Positions 22,131-33,369 of a stretch of DNA of 64,000 nucleotides are shown here, piece after piece (within the stretch, counting starts at the first letter, position 1; every line of letters begins with the position of its first letter). The notes beneath the pieces were generated by a model. The model had not been told where the DNA came from and searched no databases. It saw only the letters and a list, made by a program, of their open reading frames with translations. A program made the position numbers and the translations under genes. This DNA is from Lucinisca nassula (Eukaryota; Mollusca; Bivalvia; Lucinida; Lucinidae), in assembly GCA_963580285.1 (NCBI GenBank), contig OY757015.1:133122029-133186028 (forward strand), given 5' to 3'.

Positions 22131-22670
22131 CTTTTTTTTTTTTTATTTGAGGTTTAACGTCCCTGTCAACACTGTAAAGGTCTTTTTGGAGACCTTGCTA
22201 TCAATTTTTTGGGACTTTTACCCGACATTGAGATGAAATGACATCTCAAGCCCTGACGCCCAATGAAACCAATAGGGTTTATTAGCATGGACGGTCCGCC
22301 TCGTACCGCGGTTCCTGGACAGGCTGAGACCATCTAAGCGGTTTACCAGTACTAGTGTGCGGGCCGGATTCAGCTCTGTGTGGAAGCATCGTGCAGCCCA
22401 TATATTTTTTCAAGCCCCTATGGGCGGGGGCGGTAGACCGGGCTGCATGATGCTTCCACGCAGAGCTGAGAGTAAGATGGTTTAATCCAGCCCAGGCAAT
22501 GTGAAGCGAGTGGGACCGTCCCTTTTGTTTTGTTTGGGCGGCAGGGTTTGAGATATCATTTCGTCTCAATGTTTGGTAAAATTCCAATAAAATTGGAAGC
22601 AACGTCGCCAAAATGACATAACAGTGTTGACGGGGACATAAAACCTCAATTCAAACAAATAAACAAACAA
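22131..22670. mobile_element. Head-to-head pair of SINE-1 copies
   Basis: 22131-22431 is a SINE-1 on the - strand; 22432-22670 is a diverged SINE-1 on the + strand starting a few bases into the head. The two heads meet at GGGCGGGGGCGGTAGACCGG, giving an imperfect inverted repeat of about 540 bp. Confidence 0.75.
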
Positions 22671-22679
22671 CAGTTTTAG

Positions 22680-23984
22680 AGTATTTAAAACATATTTTGT
22701 AGATGTTTTATAAAGGCGTTTTTATTAGGTGAAATTACATTGGCCGAAAGTATCCATTTTGAATTACATGTATATATAAATATTTCTGACAAATACTTCC
22801 ATAAATGTTTTAGAAACACAAATACTATAGACACATCCAAACACTACGTCATCACTCAATAATACTATTTGCCGGGAATTACCGGTGGTGGGCAAAAAAA
22901 ACGCCTTTCGCCGTTTATCGCCATTGAAAATGCGATGTTATTTTCTCTAAACTTGTATTTTGTTTGGACTCGAAACGACAAAATTGACCTTTAAACTTTT
23001 ATAATAGACGTATCTTAGCTAGTAGTTATTGGTTTCTAGAAGATTTGATGATGTTTTGATGATTAAATTACCTGTTAACTTATGCAGGTAACGAGGCTGA
23101 ACGGTCTTAATTATTAGTAATAAAAATGCGCAAAACGAATGATTAAACGCGGAAAATGCATGAATGAACTCTAAAATATATTTATCTACTCATTTAAAGT
23201 GTAATTCGATCGATTTTCTGTGACAGTCAACTAAGATATGCCTGTAATATTAAAGCTATTTACAAGGTGTTTATATGGAACCAGGGGCTTTTTGCCAACC
23301 ACGAAAGATCGTTATGAAGAGGAAAAATAATTTTGCGCATGCGCAATTACATGTAAACAAGGTCACGTGTCAAAACATTGGATCCGTCTATAATAATTTC
23401 GGCTAAGTTCATGCGCCGTGTCAGAGATGAAACAAAACACGAAATACTCCTCCTATTCCGACCCTCTAACGCCAAAATTTCAGAAACAAACAAACAAACA
23501 CAAGTTGGTTGGTTGGACTGGAGATTATCCGGATCACCTCAACACTATTAAGGTCATGGCGAGACGGCCGATTTAGCTATGTAACCATACATTTCCTGTT
23601 AAGCGACTGACCAGTATATTGAACACACATTTTGAATCAGCGAATGAGAGAGAATGACCGTAGAAAGTATGTCATGGCCTATCTCCACAAAAGAATTTTA
23701 CCTGACGTGTTGGGGATCGATAACGTGGCCTCCTTATCAACATTCCGTTTTCAATTCCTAATTGTCTGTTTACCTTCTTCTTTCCAATATATATATTTTT
23801 TGATAATATGTGAAAACAGTCACCATTTCTTCATTAAAAGAGGGTCTCACACGAATGGTCACTTGATACGAAATTTATGAAACGAGCCTTTGGTGAGTTT
23901 CATTGATTTCGTATGAACTTAGTACGTGTTTTAGTTTTTCTTACCATGTGACCATTATTCTGTACATTTTCTGCAAAAAAAAAA
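22680..23984. other. No recognised gene
   Basis: A TTTGCGCATGCGCAA palindrome (23333-23347, NRF1-like) followed by GGTCACGTG could be regulatory. Nothing else. Confidence 0.4.
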
Positions 23985-24322
23985 ACATTACGTTGTACAT
24001 TGTACATGTATTTTACCGCCGGAAAAAAACGACAATTTTTAGATGAAAAATGAAAAATTGTGATGTATAACCTTATTTCCTCTCAAAATATAGATTGTGC
24101 TTGGATACACCTTAGGTTCACCTCATCGAAGCGGTTTAACGTGTACCAACAATCTAAATTATAGATCGTGGGTACACGTTAGAATCGCCTCATGGAGCAG
24201 AAATAAGAAAAATAAGGTTCACCCCTGTAAACCCCAGTTTTGCAATGTAAAAGTGGTATTCAAGGGGAGGGGGGGGGGGGGGGGGGGGTTCAGAAGTATA
24301 CAGGTATGTTTTCGTGATGTAT
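23985..24322 (-). mobile_element. PAL-A, inverted, with a 20-G run
   Basis: ACCGCCGGAAAAAAACGACA end, hairpin arms diverged and rearranged, AAACCCCAG stem, right end GTATGTTTTCGTGATG. The G run lies at 24269-24288. Confidence 0.7.
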
Positions 24323-24671
24323 AGTACACAATCTACATACGGGAAATTCGACATGCCGTTGCACCACTTATAATAAAGTGACGTCATATGATAATTATTT
24401 TGAAGAAATTTTTCGGCATTCATGGAAAATGAGATAAAAATAATAATAATAAAAAATCCAACCTCAATAATAATTTGAGTAAGCGTCGGAAGCGGAGTTA
24501 TTTTTCATTGGTCGTTTCGTCACTCAAAGATGCATTTAATCCTTAAAATGTACCACATCACATGTACCATATCACAAGAAAACACAAACTAACCAGCTCG
24601 AGTACATGTGCAGAGACAAACAAGAGTCTTTGATATTTTAGACATAGAAACTTGAGTTACTGTTTGATCCA

Positions 24672-24742
24672 AGTAGCGAACACAAAGGTGCTGATCAGAC
24701 TGCGCGCATGCGCAGTCTGATCAGCAACTTTGTTGTTCGCAA
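24672..24742. repeat. PAL-C' hairpin with GCGCGCATGCGC centre
   Basis: AGCGAACACAAAGGTGCTGA ... GACTGCGCGCATGCGCAGTC ... complement to GTTGTTCGC. Confidence 0.75.
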
Positions 24743-25405
24743 AGCAGATTTTCTCATTACATAGCTCTTGTTGTAATTATAACAACTTCCGTTTCCTGTT
24801 TATAAGCATTTTACTTACCATAAACCAGAGCTTAATACTTGATAAAACCTACAACAAGGCATGGCCCGAAATGTCGATCAAGAACGATAACGTCAATGTT
24901 TGTACGATTTTGCTGTTTCTCAATACCAGGAGGAGTAAGCTCTCCCGGATACTTGCTAACAAGATTTTGTTGCGTCGTCCCTTAGATTTTTGTTTCCTTT
25001 TTTTTTTTTTTTTGATGACAATAACCAAATTTTTTTTTCTAGTAGACATGCCAATTGTTTATCTTTAGAGAAATTAAGATGTTCAAGTTATAGGGAATAT
25101 AAACATATAAACAATTTTGCCTTTGTAGAAAAATAGATCTTGTTTTATGTTATTTTGACCCATGATCACAAGGCGATTCCCCATAGTACTCGTAACTAAT
25201 AGAAAGAGGGGTGTCCAGTTTGGCCATAAATGACTTTTTTTCAATGGAATCTTATGAAAAATAAATCCACGAATAATTTAATACCATAATGACAAAACTA
25301 GACTGTCCTTTACCAGCCCGTTATAAACTAAGGGCGTCACCTAGGTAAATATCGAGACCCTTTGTGGAAAATATTGTGTGACCAGCGAATAGTGAGAGGG
25401 TCTTT
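24743..25405. other. No recognised feature
   Basis: A T run at about 25000; nothing else. Confidence 0.4.
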
Positions 25406-25620
25406 ATTACGAAAACACGCTATAATGGTGTCATTCAAATCTCCTTGTTTTTGTTAATATGTCTGACATGTTCTTATTTTTTCTTCACACATAGATTATG
25501 GGGTTATAACGGGCACCCACACACACTATTTTGAGCAAAGCACGAAATAAGGAAAATAATGTTGACCCCTGCAAAACCCAACCTTTCTCAATAAAAAGTG
25601 GGGGGTTACAAGTGTACTAC
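25406..25620 (-). mobile_element. PAL-A, decayed
   Basis: ATTACGAAAACACGCTATAA end, remains of the hairpin (ATAACGGGCACCCACA), and the AAACCC / GGGGTT stem. Confidence 0.5.
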
Positions 25621-25654
25621 CTACACTGATTCGTTAACATTGTGTGGTGTACAT

Positions 25655-25905
25655 GGGCCAGGTGTTCAAAGCATCGTTAGCTTAACGAGCTCGTTAGTGG
25701 TCAAATTGCTAACTGTTCTAGCAAGTACAATATCTAATATATTCTTACTTTTGCTGAAAAAAAATGAGAGCAGCTTTTATACATGCATATGCAAAAGCTA
25801 CTCATATATTTTCAGCAAAAATATTAGTATATTGGCCATATTAAATGATCAATGTTTTGACGATTCGTTGACTAACGACATCATTAGTTTTGAACAACTG
25901 GTCCC
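25655..25905. mobile_element. MITE-F, complete
   Basis: Inverted ends GGGCCAGGTGTTCAAAGC and TTTTGAACAACTGGTCCC. A central hairpin has arms TTTGCTGAAAAAAAATGAGA and TCATATATTTTCAGCAAA. Non-autonomous; no coding frame. Confidence 0.8.
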
Positions 25906-26039
25906 AGATCGTTAATATTTTGATCAATTAAACATGTTTGTACCAATTTGAATCTTCCACCTTATAAATGGCAGGAGTCCATTTCGAAATTTAGGGGTCA
26001 CGGTCAGGTTGTGTTTTCTTCAAAATTTATTCGGGAAAT

Positions 26040-26160
26040 GGCTTAACTTTTTGCTAACAGTGTAGGCCTTGATCAGACGCCGCGTTCTGCGGCGTCTGAT
26101 CTGGGCCTGCACTTTTTGCGAAGGTACCCATTTAGGGGTTTCTGATACTGAATAGGTTAA
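26040..26160. mobile_element. PAL-C hairpin within a partial MITE-E
   Basis: Hairpin CAGACGCCGCGTTCTGCGGC, then the MITE-E end phrase TACCCATTTAGGGGTTTC and GGTTAA. Confidence 0.65.
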
Positions 26161-26342
26161 TGCGGCAAATATACTAATACTTTGGCTGAAAAAATATGAG
26201 AAGTCTTTGTAAATACTAAAAAGCTGCTTTTTTTTCAGCAAAAATACCAGTCTGTTGGGTATTGTGCATTTATTTACTGGAATAGTTTACATTTTGACAA
26301 CTAACAAGCTCGTTTACCTGACGATGCTTTCGAGAACTAGGC
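26161..26342. mobile_element. MITE-F, left end missing
   Basis: Hairpin arms GGCTGAAAAAATATGAGAAG and TTTTTTTTCAGCAAAAATAC, right end GACGATGCTTTCGAGAACTA, GGCCC. Confidence 0.65.
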
Positions 26343-26786
26343 CCAGCTTAGTTACCTAAGCTGAGAGCACTATCAAGGGTATTTAACTGCCCTTCCACTC
26401 GAGCAATGGCAATCAGGCGGTCCAGGCACTGGACCAGTCCACAAACCTTGGTAGTTTACTATCTCTTAATTAGAGCTACTTGAAGATGGCAACAGCACGT
26501 GTTGTTCAGAAATTTTGAACCCCCCGAGCACAAGACGCAAGTCTCGGGCGTAGTATTCCCGCCTAACAACGAAGGGCTGCGGCTTTGATCAAGATGGACT
26601 GGTTTATGTCTACATTGGCAGCAGACGCTATTTTGTCGAACTGGCTGTCCACCTAATGATGCAAGAGTGCTTGACACTAAATATGAAACATCCTTTTTGC
26701 ACAAGCAATCATTTTTGGGGAAACGCTTTATAGGCGACGTTCTTTTCACGTGAGTGGTTTGGTGTCAGAGTATATATGCGCAAGTT
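26343..26786. other. No recognised feature
   Basis: A 96-codon - strand frame (26749-26459) has no recognisable motif. Confidence 0.35.
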
Positions 26787-26799
26787 TCACCTGTTTGCC

Positions 26800-27101
26800 G
26801 AAGCCCCCGCCCATAGGGGCTTGAAGACATTTATGGGCTGCATGATGCTTCCACGCAGAGCTGAATCCGGCCCGCACACTATACTGGTAAACACGCTTAG
26901 AGGATCTAAGCCTGTCCAGGAACCGCGGTGCGACGCAGACCGTCCATGCTTATAAACCCTATTGGTTTCCTTGGGCGACAGGGCTTGATATGTCATTTCA
27001 TCTCAATGTTGGGTAAAAGTCCCACAAAATTGGAAGCAACGTCTCCAAAATGACCTTGACAGTGTTGACGGGGACGTTAAACCTCAAATCAAACAAACAA
27101 A
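26800..27101 (+). mobile_element. SINE-1, complete, with 13-bp target duplication
   Basis: Full copy. TCACCTGTTTGCC flanks it at 26787-26799 and 27102-27114. Confidence 0.9.
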
Positions 27102-27114
27102 TCACCTGTTTGCC

Positions 27115-27451
27115 CTTCTAACACTCTCAAGTTCTCTATAAAATTATATAAACTATTTTGTTGCTTTACACGTATTGACAGACGTACAAAACCATAGAAA
27201 AATGCCATATAGAATAATGAGCATGGCACCAGAAATGATATCAATAGATTTTTATTGCTGTACCAAAACAGATTGAGGGTGCTCGATGAAAACCGTCTTA
27301 ATGAGGCTGCCACACGGTACCACAAAAGCAGGATTTTGGATAGACAATTGTTTTTCCGGGCGCACCGTGTGAGAAATCTGAGTGCAGTGGGTTTACAACT
27401 TTGCTCACTTGAGGAGTCTTCATGAAGTAAGCACTCTAGAGGACCATTACA
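27115..27451. other. No recognised gene; PAL-A arm scrap
   Basis: A PAL-A scrap at about 27270-27310 (TTGAGGGTGCTCGATGAAAA). A 122-codon - strand frame has no recognisable motif. Confidence 0.35.
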
Positions 27452-27553
27452 CTTCAATCAATAAATCAATCAATCGATCGATCGATAGATCGATCAATCA
27501 ATCAATCAACCAACCAGTTAGTCAGCCAGCCGGCCGATCGATCGGTCGGTCGG

Positions 27554-27617
<64 letters not shown>

Positions 27618-27675
27618 CCAATCAATCAACCATCGGTCAATCAATCAATAAATCAATCAATCAATCAGTCAATCA
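27452..27675 (+). repeat. (AATC)n array
   Basis: AATC units with GATC, GGTC and AACC variants. Confidence 0.95.
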
Positions 27676-27761
27676 CACGACATACCTTTATTCTATAAAC
27701 AAAAGATCGAAATGATATCCCAGACTGTCCTACTGAAATGGAGCTATGATAAACCCTCAAT

Positions 27762-27893
27762 GCCAGCAGGCATAAGACGTAATTGTGACGTCACATCAAT
27801 GTTGGTGCAACGTCATAACGTTTATGCAACGTCACATCTACGTTGCATCGACGTTGATGTGACGTTGCCCTAGCGACTTGTGACTGCTGGGCC
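27762..27893. mobile_element. PAL-K relative
   Basis: GCCAGCAGGCATAAG ... ACGTTGCATCGACGTTGATG ... TGACTGCTGGGCC; internal CAACGTC repeats. Confidence 0.6.
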
Positions 27894-27964
27894 CAGTCTA
27901 GAAGAAATTTCCAAAACCCGAAAGGTGTTCGGGCCATTGCTGTTCGATTGTATTTATGATACGG

Positions 27965-28185
27965 AGCATTTTTTTTATACAGGGAATCACAAAACGGTAC
28001 ACTGGCAAACAGTGCAGACCCAGATCAGACGCCGCAGGACGCGGCGTCTGATCAGGGCCTTCACTGTTTACCAAAAAATAAGAAAATAATAATAATAAGA
28101 AAGCAAAAAAAAAAAAAAAAAAATCAAACAAACATTGTCTTCCCAACCTGACACCCCTAAAATTTCGAATGGAACCCTGCTTATA
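27965..28185. mobile_element. MITE-E-like element with PAL-C core
   Basis: PAL-C core at 28002-28074 (CAGACGCCGCAGGACGCGGC), then an A run and ACCTGACACCCCTAAAAT, the phrase found near the end of the complete MITE-E at 51523. Confidence 0.65.
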
Positions 28186-28207
28186 TACTAGAAATCTGGA
28201 CTAAATG

Positions 28208-28340
28208 GGTCGAAAATTTGTTTGTTTGATTTGAGGTTTAACGTCCCCGTCAACACTGCATAGTGTTGCGTGTTGCAATTATATACTGTAGGATTTTAGA
28301 GACGTTGCTTCCAGTTTGTGGGACTTTTACCCAACTGCTT
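28208..28340 (-). mobile_element. SINE-1 tail fragment
   Basis: GTTTGATTTGAGGTTTAACG to GGGACTTTTACCCAACTG. The body is cut off and about 30 foreign bases sit after CAACACTGCATAGTG. Confidence 0.65.
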
Positions 28341-28542
28341 CTTTTTCGTATAAATTTGGATGGAAAATATACATGCTTTAATCTTATTTCCGTTCGTTAA
28401 ATAAAGCGCATCATATGATGGGTAGCTTTATAACACTTTTTTTCCAATAATTTATTTAACCCAGCTTAAATATACTTCCAGATAAATATCACATAAAATT
28501 TCTCAAGAATACATCTACTTTTTATGACACAGATGTGTATAC
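28341..28542. other. No recognised feature
   Basis: AT-rich flank of the mariner. Confidence 0.4.
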
Positions 28543-29882
28543 TACGAGGACTGTTCAAATATGAATGCAACTAAGCACATAAAAATGATTCCGTGATAGA
28601 TTTCGATGAAAAATTTATTTTGTCCCCTCAAAGTATTCTCCTTTAACAGATAAACAAACTTTCAGTCTTCTGATCCAATCATTGAATGCATTTTGGTAGT
28701 CTTTTCGAGGTATACTATGAAGGCACTGGAATATTGCAGAACCGAGGTGTTTGCGCTGTACAAATTTTCGACCAGAAAGGTATGTTTCAGCCGCGGGAAC
28801 ACAAAAAAAGTCACACGGGGCAAGGTCAGGGGAATACGGGGGGTGAGGGAGTTCAACAACTTTTTCCTGCTTCAGATAGTCTTGCACAATGAACGCCTTG
28901 TGCGATGACGCATTGTCATGTAGCAATCTGACAAAGGCCAAACCAGTTGCGGGTCTTCGTTCTTTGAAATATTTCTTCAATTTTCGAAGAACTTTATTCT
29001 TGTAAAACTTCGCATTTACAGATTTGCCTTTAGGCACAGCAACCTGAATAGCAGGGCCCTGATTTGAAAAGAATATGGCATACATTACCTTCTTGACGCT
29101 CATGGTCCGCTTTGCAATGCATGGTCTTTTGCAATACTTTGTTGCCCATATTTTACTCCGAATCTTTCGTTTTGGCTCAAAAAAGTGAACCCATGTCTCG
29201 TCACCTGTGATGACATTAGCGATAGACCGTGCATTGTAATTTGGAAACTTTTTAAGCAACTTCTTGGCGTACTGAACGCGTGTCTTTTTCTGCTCATCTG
29301 TCAACAGATGGGAAATCCATCTAGCACAGATCTTTTCTCATTTCCAAACCCCGTTTCAGAATTGTATGAGCTGCTCCGAATGAAATGCCGACCATACTAG
29401 CTATTTGCTTAGTGGTGTAACGTGCATCGATAGCAACTATTTCTTTCACTCTAGCAACCATCTTGGCAGATGTTGCTCTTTTCGGCCGACGATCATGTGG
29501 TGCATCTCCTGTTGAGCCTAGCGCACAGCTGAATTTCTTACACCAACGAAAAACTGTCGAAAAAGACATTTCATTTTGCCCGTAAACCGAACATATTTCA
29601 TCAAAAATGTCTTTGCACCAAGAATACAACGATTCTTAATATAGGACCGTATTTCAACGGCGTACTCGGACCTTTTTCCAATCATGTTTTGTATTAGTAT
29701 ACAAGAGTAGACAGTGTTTATCGAACGATATACATGGCTAAAGTGTACGGATTGTAACAGGTTTGGTATCAATGTATAGGTAAAATGTTTTTCTACTCTG
29801 TGATATTTATTTCCAGGTGATTTTCGCATTAGTGCATGAGAAAACGTTCTACTTGCATTCATATTTGAACAGTCCTCGCATA
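28543..29882 (-). mobile_element. Full-length mariner element (D,D34D), inactive
   Basis: Element of about 1.33 kb with inverted ends: CGAGGACTGTTCAAATATGA from 28545 on the left and its complement ending at 29878 on the right. A TA flanks both ends (28543-28544; 29881-29882), with two extra bases at the right end. Length, TA target and enclosed transposase are those of a mariner. It carries a frameshifted transposase on the - strand, so it cannot move by itself. Both ends are still nearly identical, so it is not very old. Confidence 0.88.
28615..29685 (-). pseudogene. Mariner transposase, broken by two frameshifts
   Basis: Reading from the ATG at 29685 the frame runs to about 29630, shifts, continues to about 29333, shifts again by one base in an A run, then continues from about 29330 to the stop at 28615. 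The N-terminal part has the paired helix-turn-helix DNA-binding region (VYGQNEMSFSTVFRWCKKF, then RRPKRATS and YTTKQIASMVGIS). The C-terminal part has the catalytic triad: Asp in ITGDETW, Asp in LLHDNASSH, and Asp in SPDLAPCDFF, with exactly 34 residues between the last two, which is the mariner D,D34D signature. Overall length (about 356 codons) fits the family. Apart from the two shifts the frame has no stops. In life it would bind the inverted ends and cut and paste the element at TA. Confidence 0.88.
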
Positions 29883-30147
29883 GCTGACTCTCGTTCTCTC
29901 AAGCACTGATATTCCAAACTATTGCTTGAGCCAAAGTAAATTTTGGCTATTGTAGCTTGAGTTTTGCCATATGTTAACTATATTTAAACTTCTTTGTCTC
30001 GGACTGCCGTTGTCTACGGCCAAATATTCCGGTCTCTCGTGGTTTGAGATATCGACAGTTGACTGAAATTGCTAAAAAGTGAATGTTCTGATTGTTCCAC
30101 TACCACTAAAACATCAATGAGTAATACAGGGTGTCCAAGAGCACATA

Positions 30148-30513
30148 TAAAGTGGAACTTCAATGGCTCGAACACGAATATCTGTTTACCACGGATAATC
30201 CGAATTCGCTCTGCTTCTGCTGCAATGCCTGAATAATTTTTCGAACAGCTGCCAATGTCCATATATTTCAGGATCCTGTTGACCTTTTTCTGCTTTTATC
30301 TCGAAAAGGTTTGCAGAGTGCAGTCATTAGAATCGCCTCAGCGAGGCGATTGTAAGGAGTGCACAAAACATTCTTAAATTCTTGAGAGCGAAAGGTATAT
30401 TAATTATGTACGCCTAATGGTTTGGCACTGTGGTCTACACTTCGAGGCTCGGGCTACTTCTGTCTCGGAAAAACATAAGGCTTCAAAAGTATTCGAGTTA
30501 TTGAGGTTCGCTG
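30148..30513 (+). mobile_element. MITE-B copy 2
   Basis: Left end GGAACTTCAATGGCTCGAAC, right end TCGAGTTATTGAGGTTCG. The same central hairpin (CATTAGAATCGCCTCAGCGA and complement) lies at 30325-30365. More diverged than copy 1. Confidence 0.6.
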
Positions 30514-30559
30514 TGTGTATTTTCTTACATAAGAACACATCCGTATCAATTAAGATAAA

Positions 30560-30840
30560 ATAATATAATACTATATAACGTTGTAATCTGCTCCCCTGGT
30601 ACTCAGAGATCGTTCAAATCTGCGTACCAGTCAAGCTAATTCAATACATGTTCATCTGCTTTCTCTGTCTGTCTCTCTCTCTCTTTCCTCTATGCCGAGT
30701 AAATACAGTGTTACGTAATCTTTGTTACTTGTAGCATCTTAGTCGCCGTCTGTTTTTGTTATAAAATGCATGTATACCTCATATATCATGTACAATGATC
30801 TGAGAGAATAAAGTATATGTTCTGTTCTGTTCTGTTCTAA
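30560..30840 (+). mobile_element. Probable LINE 3' end with (TGTTC)n tail
   Basis: The segment ends GAGAGAATAAAGTATATGTT followed by four TGTTC/TGTTCT units (30819-30839). An AATAAA just before a short tandem tail is typical of CR1/L2-like LINE 3' ends. No coding part is seen upstream. Confidence 0.4.
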
Positions 30841-31002
30841 TAAAATGTCAGAAGAGACTGGTTCTATATACCATTCACAAAATGACAAGGATCAGATAAT
30901 TTTGTGGGGAAGAAGGGAGTTTAATTACGCGATAAATATTCGAAATTCTCATTGACACTATACAGCAACAGTCATGTTTTGCCAACAAGATAAAAGAGGT
31001 TT

Positions 31003-31298
31003 TGTTTGTTTGATTTGAGGTTTAACGTCCCCGTCAACACTGTAAAGGTCATTTTGGAGACGTTGCTTTCAATTTTGTGGGACTTTTACCCGACATTGAG
31101 ATGAAAAGACATCTCAAGCCCTGTCGCCCAGTAAAACGAATAGGGTTTATAAGCATGGACGATCCGAGTCGCACCGCCTTGCATGGGCAGTCTTAGATCC
31201 TCTAAACTGTTTACCAGTACTCGTGTGTGGTCGGTTTTAGCTCTGCGTGGAAGCAAAGTGCAGCCCATCTATTTTTTCAAAACCCGATGGTTGGGGGC
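31003..31298 (-). mobile_element. SINE-1, complete
   Basis: Inverted full-length copy, from TTTGTTTGATTTGAGGTTTA to GATGGTTGGGGGC. Confidence 0.85.
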
Positions 31299-31329
31299 CG
31301 AAGACCGTCGAAGAAACTAATCCTGACCC

Positions 31330-31520
31330 TATACATTGGTCATGGATGTCTGTGTAAAGGACATCCTCTTAACCCCACTTTATATAGAGAAAAGTGGGGC
31401 TTACGGGGTATTCAATATTTTCCTTATGTTTGCTAAAAACATACGAGCACCCACAATTTATATTTGAACTAGAAATAATAATGAAGAAAATATCGAACAA
31501 GTTGTCATTTAAAAATGTCA
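31330..31520 (+). mobile_element. PAL-A2 remnant, one hairpin arm lost
   Basis: AACCCCACTTTATATAGAGA / AAAGTGGGGCTT stem, then ACGAGCACCCACAA. Confidence 0.55.
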
Positions 31521-31633
31521 GTTCATGCCATTTTCTCATATAGAGAATTTTTTTTAAAATCGATGTTATGCCGTAAAAACAGAACAAACGAAAAAAATAA
31601 TAATATCAATATATATAAATGTGATGAAACCCA

Positions 31634-31860
31634 GGACCTCCGTGGCCTAGTGGATAAGAGCGCTGACTCTTAATCATTACGTAGATCTCTCACCGCTGTG
31701 GTTCGAGCCTAGCTCGGGTCACACGAGAGACGTCAAGTTCTGCAACGGAAGGTCAGTTGTTTCCGGTTTTGGCCCACCTCTGATTAACGATCGGCTCGAT
31801 ATCAGTGAAATAATATTGAAAGGGCCGTTAAACAACAACAACAACAACAACAACAAAAAA
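31634..31860 (+). mobile_element. SINE-4, complete
   Basis: Head GACCTCCGTGGCCTAGTGGA through GGGCCGTTAAAC and nine AAC units, then an A-rich tail. Confidence 0.85.
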
Positions 31861-31889
31861 ATAAAAATAAAAAATGATGAAAACAAATT

Positions 31890-32385
31890 GTTATGCCCCC
31901 GCCATTCGAATGGTGGAAGGGCATATATCGTTGCCCCTGTCCGTCCGTTCGTTCGTTCGTCCGTCCGAAACTTAAACGCAGTCAATAACTTTCTTATTTC
32001 TGGATGGATTTTGAAATTACTTTGTAGAAATTTTAACCATCATGAGACGATGTGTCACGGGGAAAACCCATGTCCGTAACTCAAAGTCAAAGTCGTACTT
32101 AGAGGTCAAAAGTAACAAAAATGGTTCGAAACTTAAACGCAGTCAATAACTTTCTTATTTCTGGATGGATTTTGAAATTACTTGGCAGAAATGTTGGCCA
32201 TCATGAGGCAATCTGCCTCGCACAAAACCAAGGTCCTTTCCTCCAAGGTCAAGGTCAATTAGAGGTCAAATGTGAAAAAGGGTCCAAAACTTAAACACCG
32301 TCAACAACTTTCTATGGATTAATAGGAACATAGACATATTTTCAGGCGGGGCATCCGTTCCTATGGAAGCATTTCTAGTTATTAT
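31890..32385 (+). mobile_element. Element with GCCCCCGCC / GGCGGGGC ends and repeated units
   Basis: Left end TTATGCCCCCGCCATTCGAA, right end TTCAGGCGGGGCATCCGTTC. Inside are a CGTTCGTTCGTCCGTC run and about 2.5 units of ~150 bp (AACTTAAACGCAGTCAATAA, GGATGGATTTTGAAATTACT). Its architecture resembles the element at 13255-14280, with different sequence. Confidence 0.65.
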
Positions 32386-32399
32386 AATATATGTTGATG

Positions 32400-32952
32400 T
32401 TGATCAAAATTAACGAAAGATTATTGATGAAAAATGGATGAATAAAGGGAAACACAGCTTATCGAGGCGCGTCAAAAGATAAGTTATCACTCTCAAAGAG
32501 CCAGTATCATGGTTGTCAAGCTAGCTTAAGCTTAGCGTTAAGTTCTTTGTGCTTGTGCACACATAGCTGTCGGCGAGATCTTTGTGTTGGCATTACTGAC
32601 GTAATTAGTGATTAAAACAACAAGTCAAAATGCAACAGAAACACTACATGTTTAAATTCTCTGAGCAAAATTTAACACAAACACAAAACATAAATTTCAT
32701 TAACGTTGTTGCAATGCCATCTAGAAAGTGTTTAAATTAAAAACAAATTGAGCATATGAAAAACGCACATACCCACTCAATATTTTTTTCACTCGTCGAT
32801 TTCAATTTCAAAATGCGAAGTCGAATCAGGCTACACACTGATTTCATCGACATCAAAGCCACCCAGACACAGCAGTGAACGAGTCCGAACCGAGGTTTCC
32901 GTTGCCATCATTGCATTACAAAGCCAGACTGCCCTGTAATGCAATTGGAATC
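32400..32952. other. No recognised feature
   Basis: AT-rich; nothing recognised. Confidence 0.4.
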
Positions 32953-33325
32953 ATCACGAAAACAGGCCTTTATAATTTTGACCCCCTTAAACCCACTTTT
33001 ATATAGTAAAACTGGGGTTTACAGGGGTAGACAATATTTTCCCTAACTCGGCTCAAACGCATAGGTTGTGGGTACTCGACAGAACCGCCTCGTAGTATGC
33101 TTGTAGGTTCTATCGAGTCCCCACAATCTATGCTTTGAGCAGATATATGAAAAAAAAAAAAATAAATAAAAAATAAAAAATGTTCATCTTAAAATTTCTA
33201 TTTTTTTTTTTTTTGGCTTAATAATTGACAATGTATTTGTATAGGCGTGTTTTCGTCTAGAAAAGTCAACACTACTGCAGAGTGTATATAGCTGTTGTAC
33301 ACGTGATTATCACTGACAAAATTAA
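32953..33325 (+). mobile_element. PAL-A plus shared right flank
   Basis: ATCACGAAAACAGGCC end, hairpin arms ACTCGACAGAACCGCCTC / diverged complement, end GTATAGGCGTGTTTTCG, then TAGAAAAGTCAACACTACTG and ACGTGATTATCACTGACAAA, also found after the PAL-A at 43765. Confidence 0.75.
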
Positions 33326-33369
33326 TAACATTAAGCCGCAAACAAACTAGGCTACAAGTTTTGTGTACA

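Noticed and set aside
26459..27457. Frames of 96 and 122 codons on the - strand
   Set aside because: No recognisable motif, splice context or repeat-free conservation; not supported as genes.
29185..29400. + strand frame within the mariner
   Set aside because: Antisense of the transposase.
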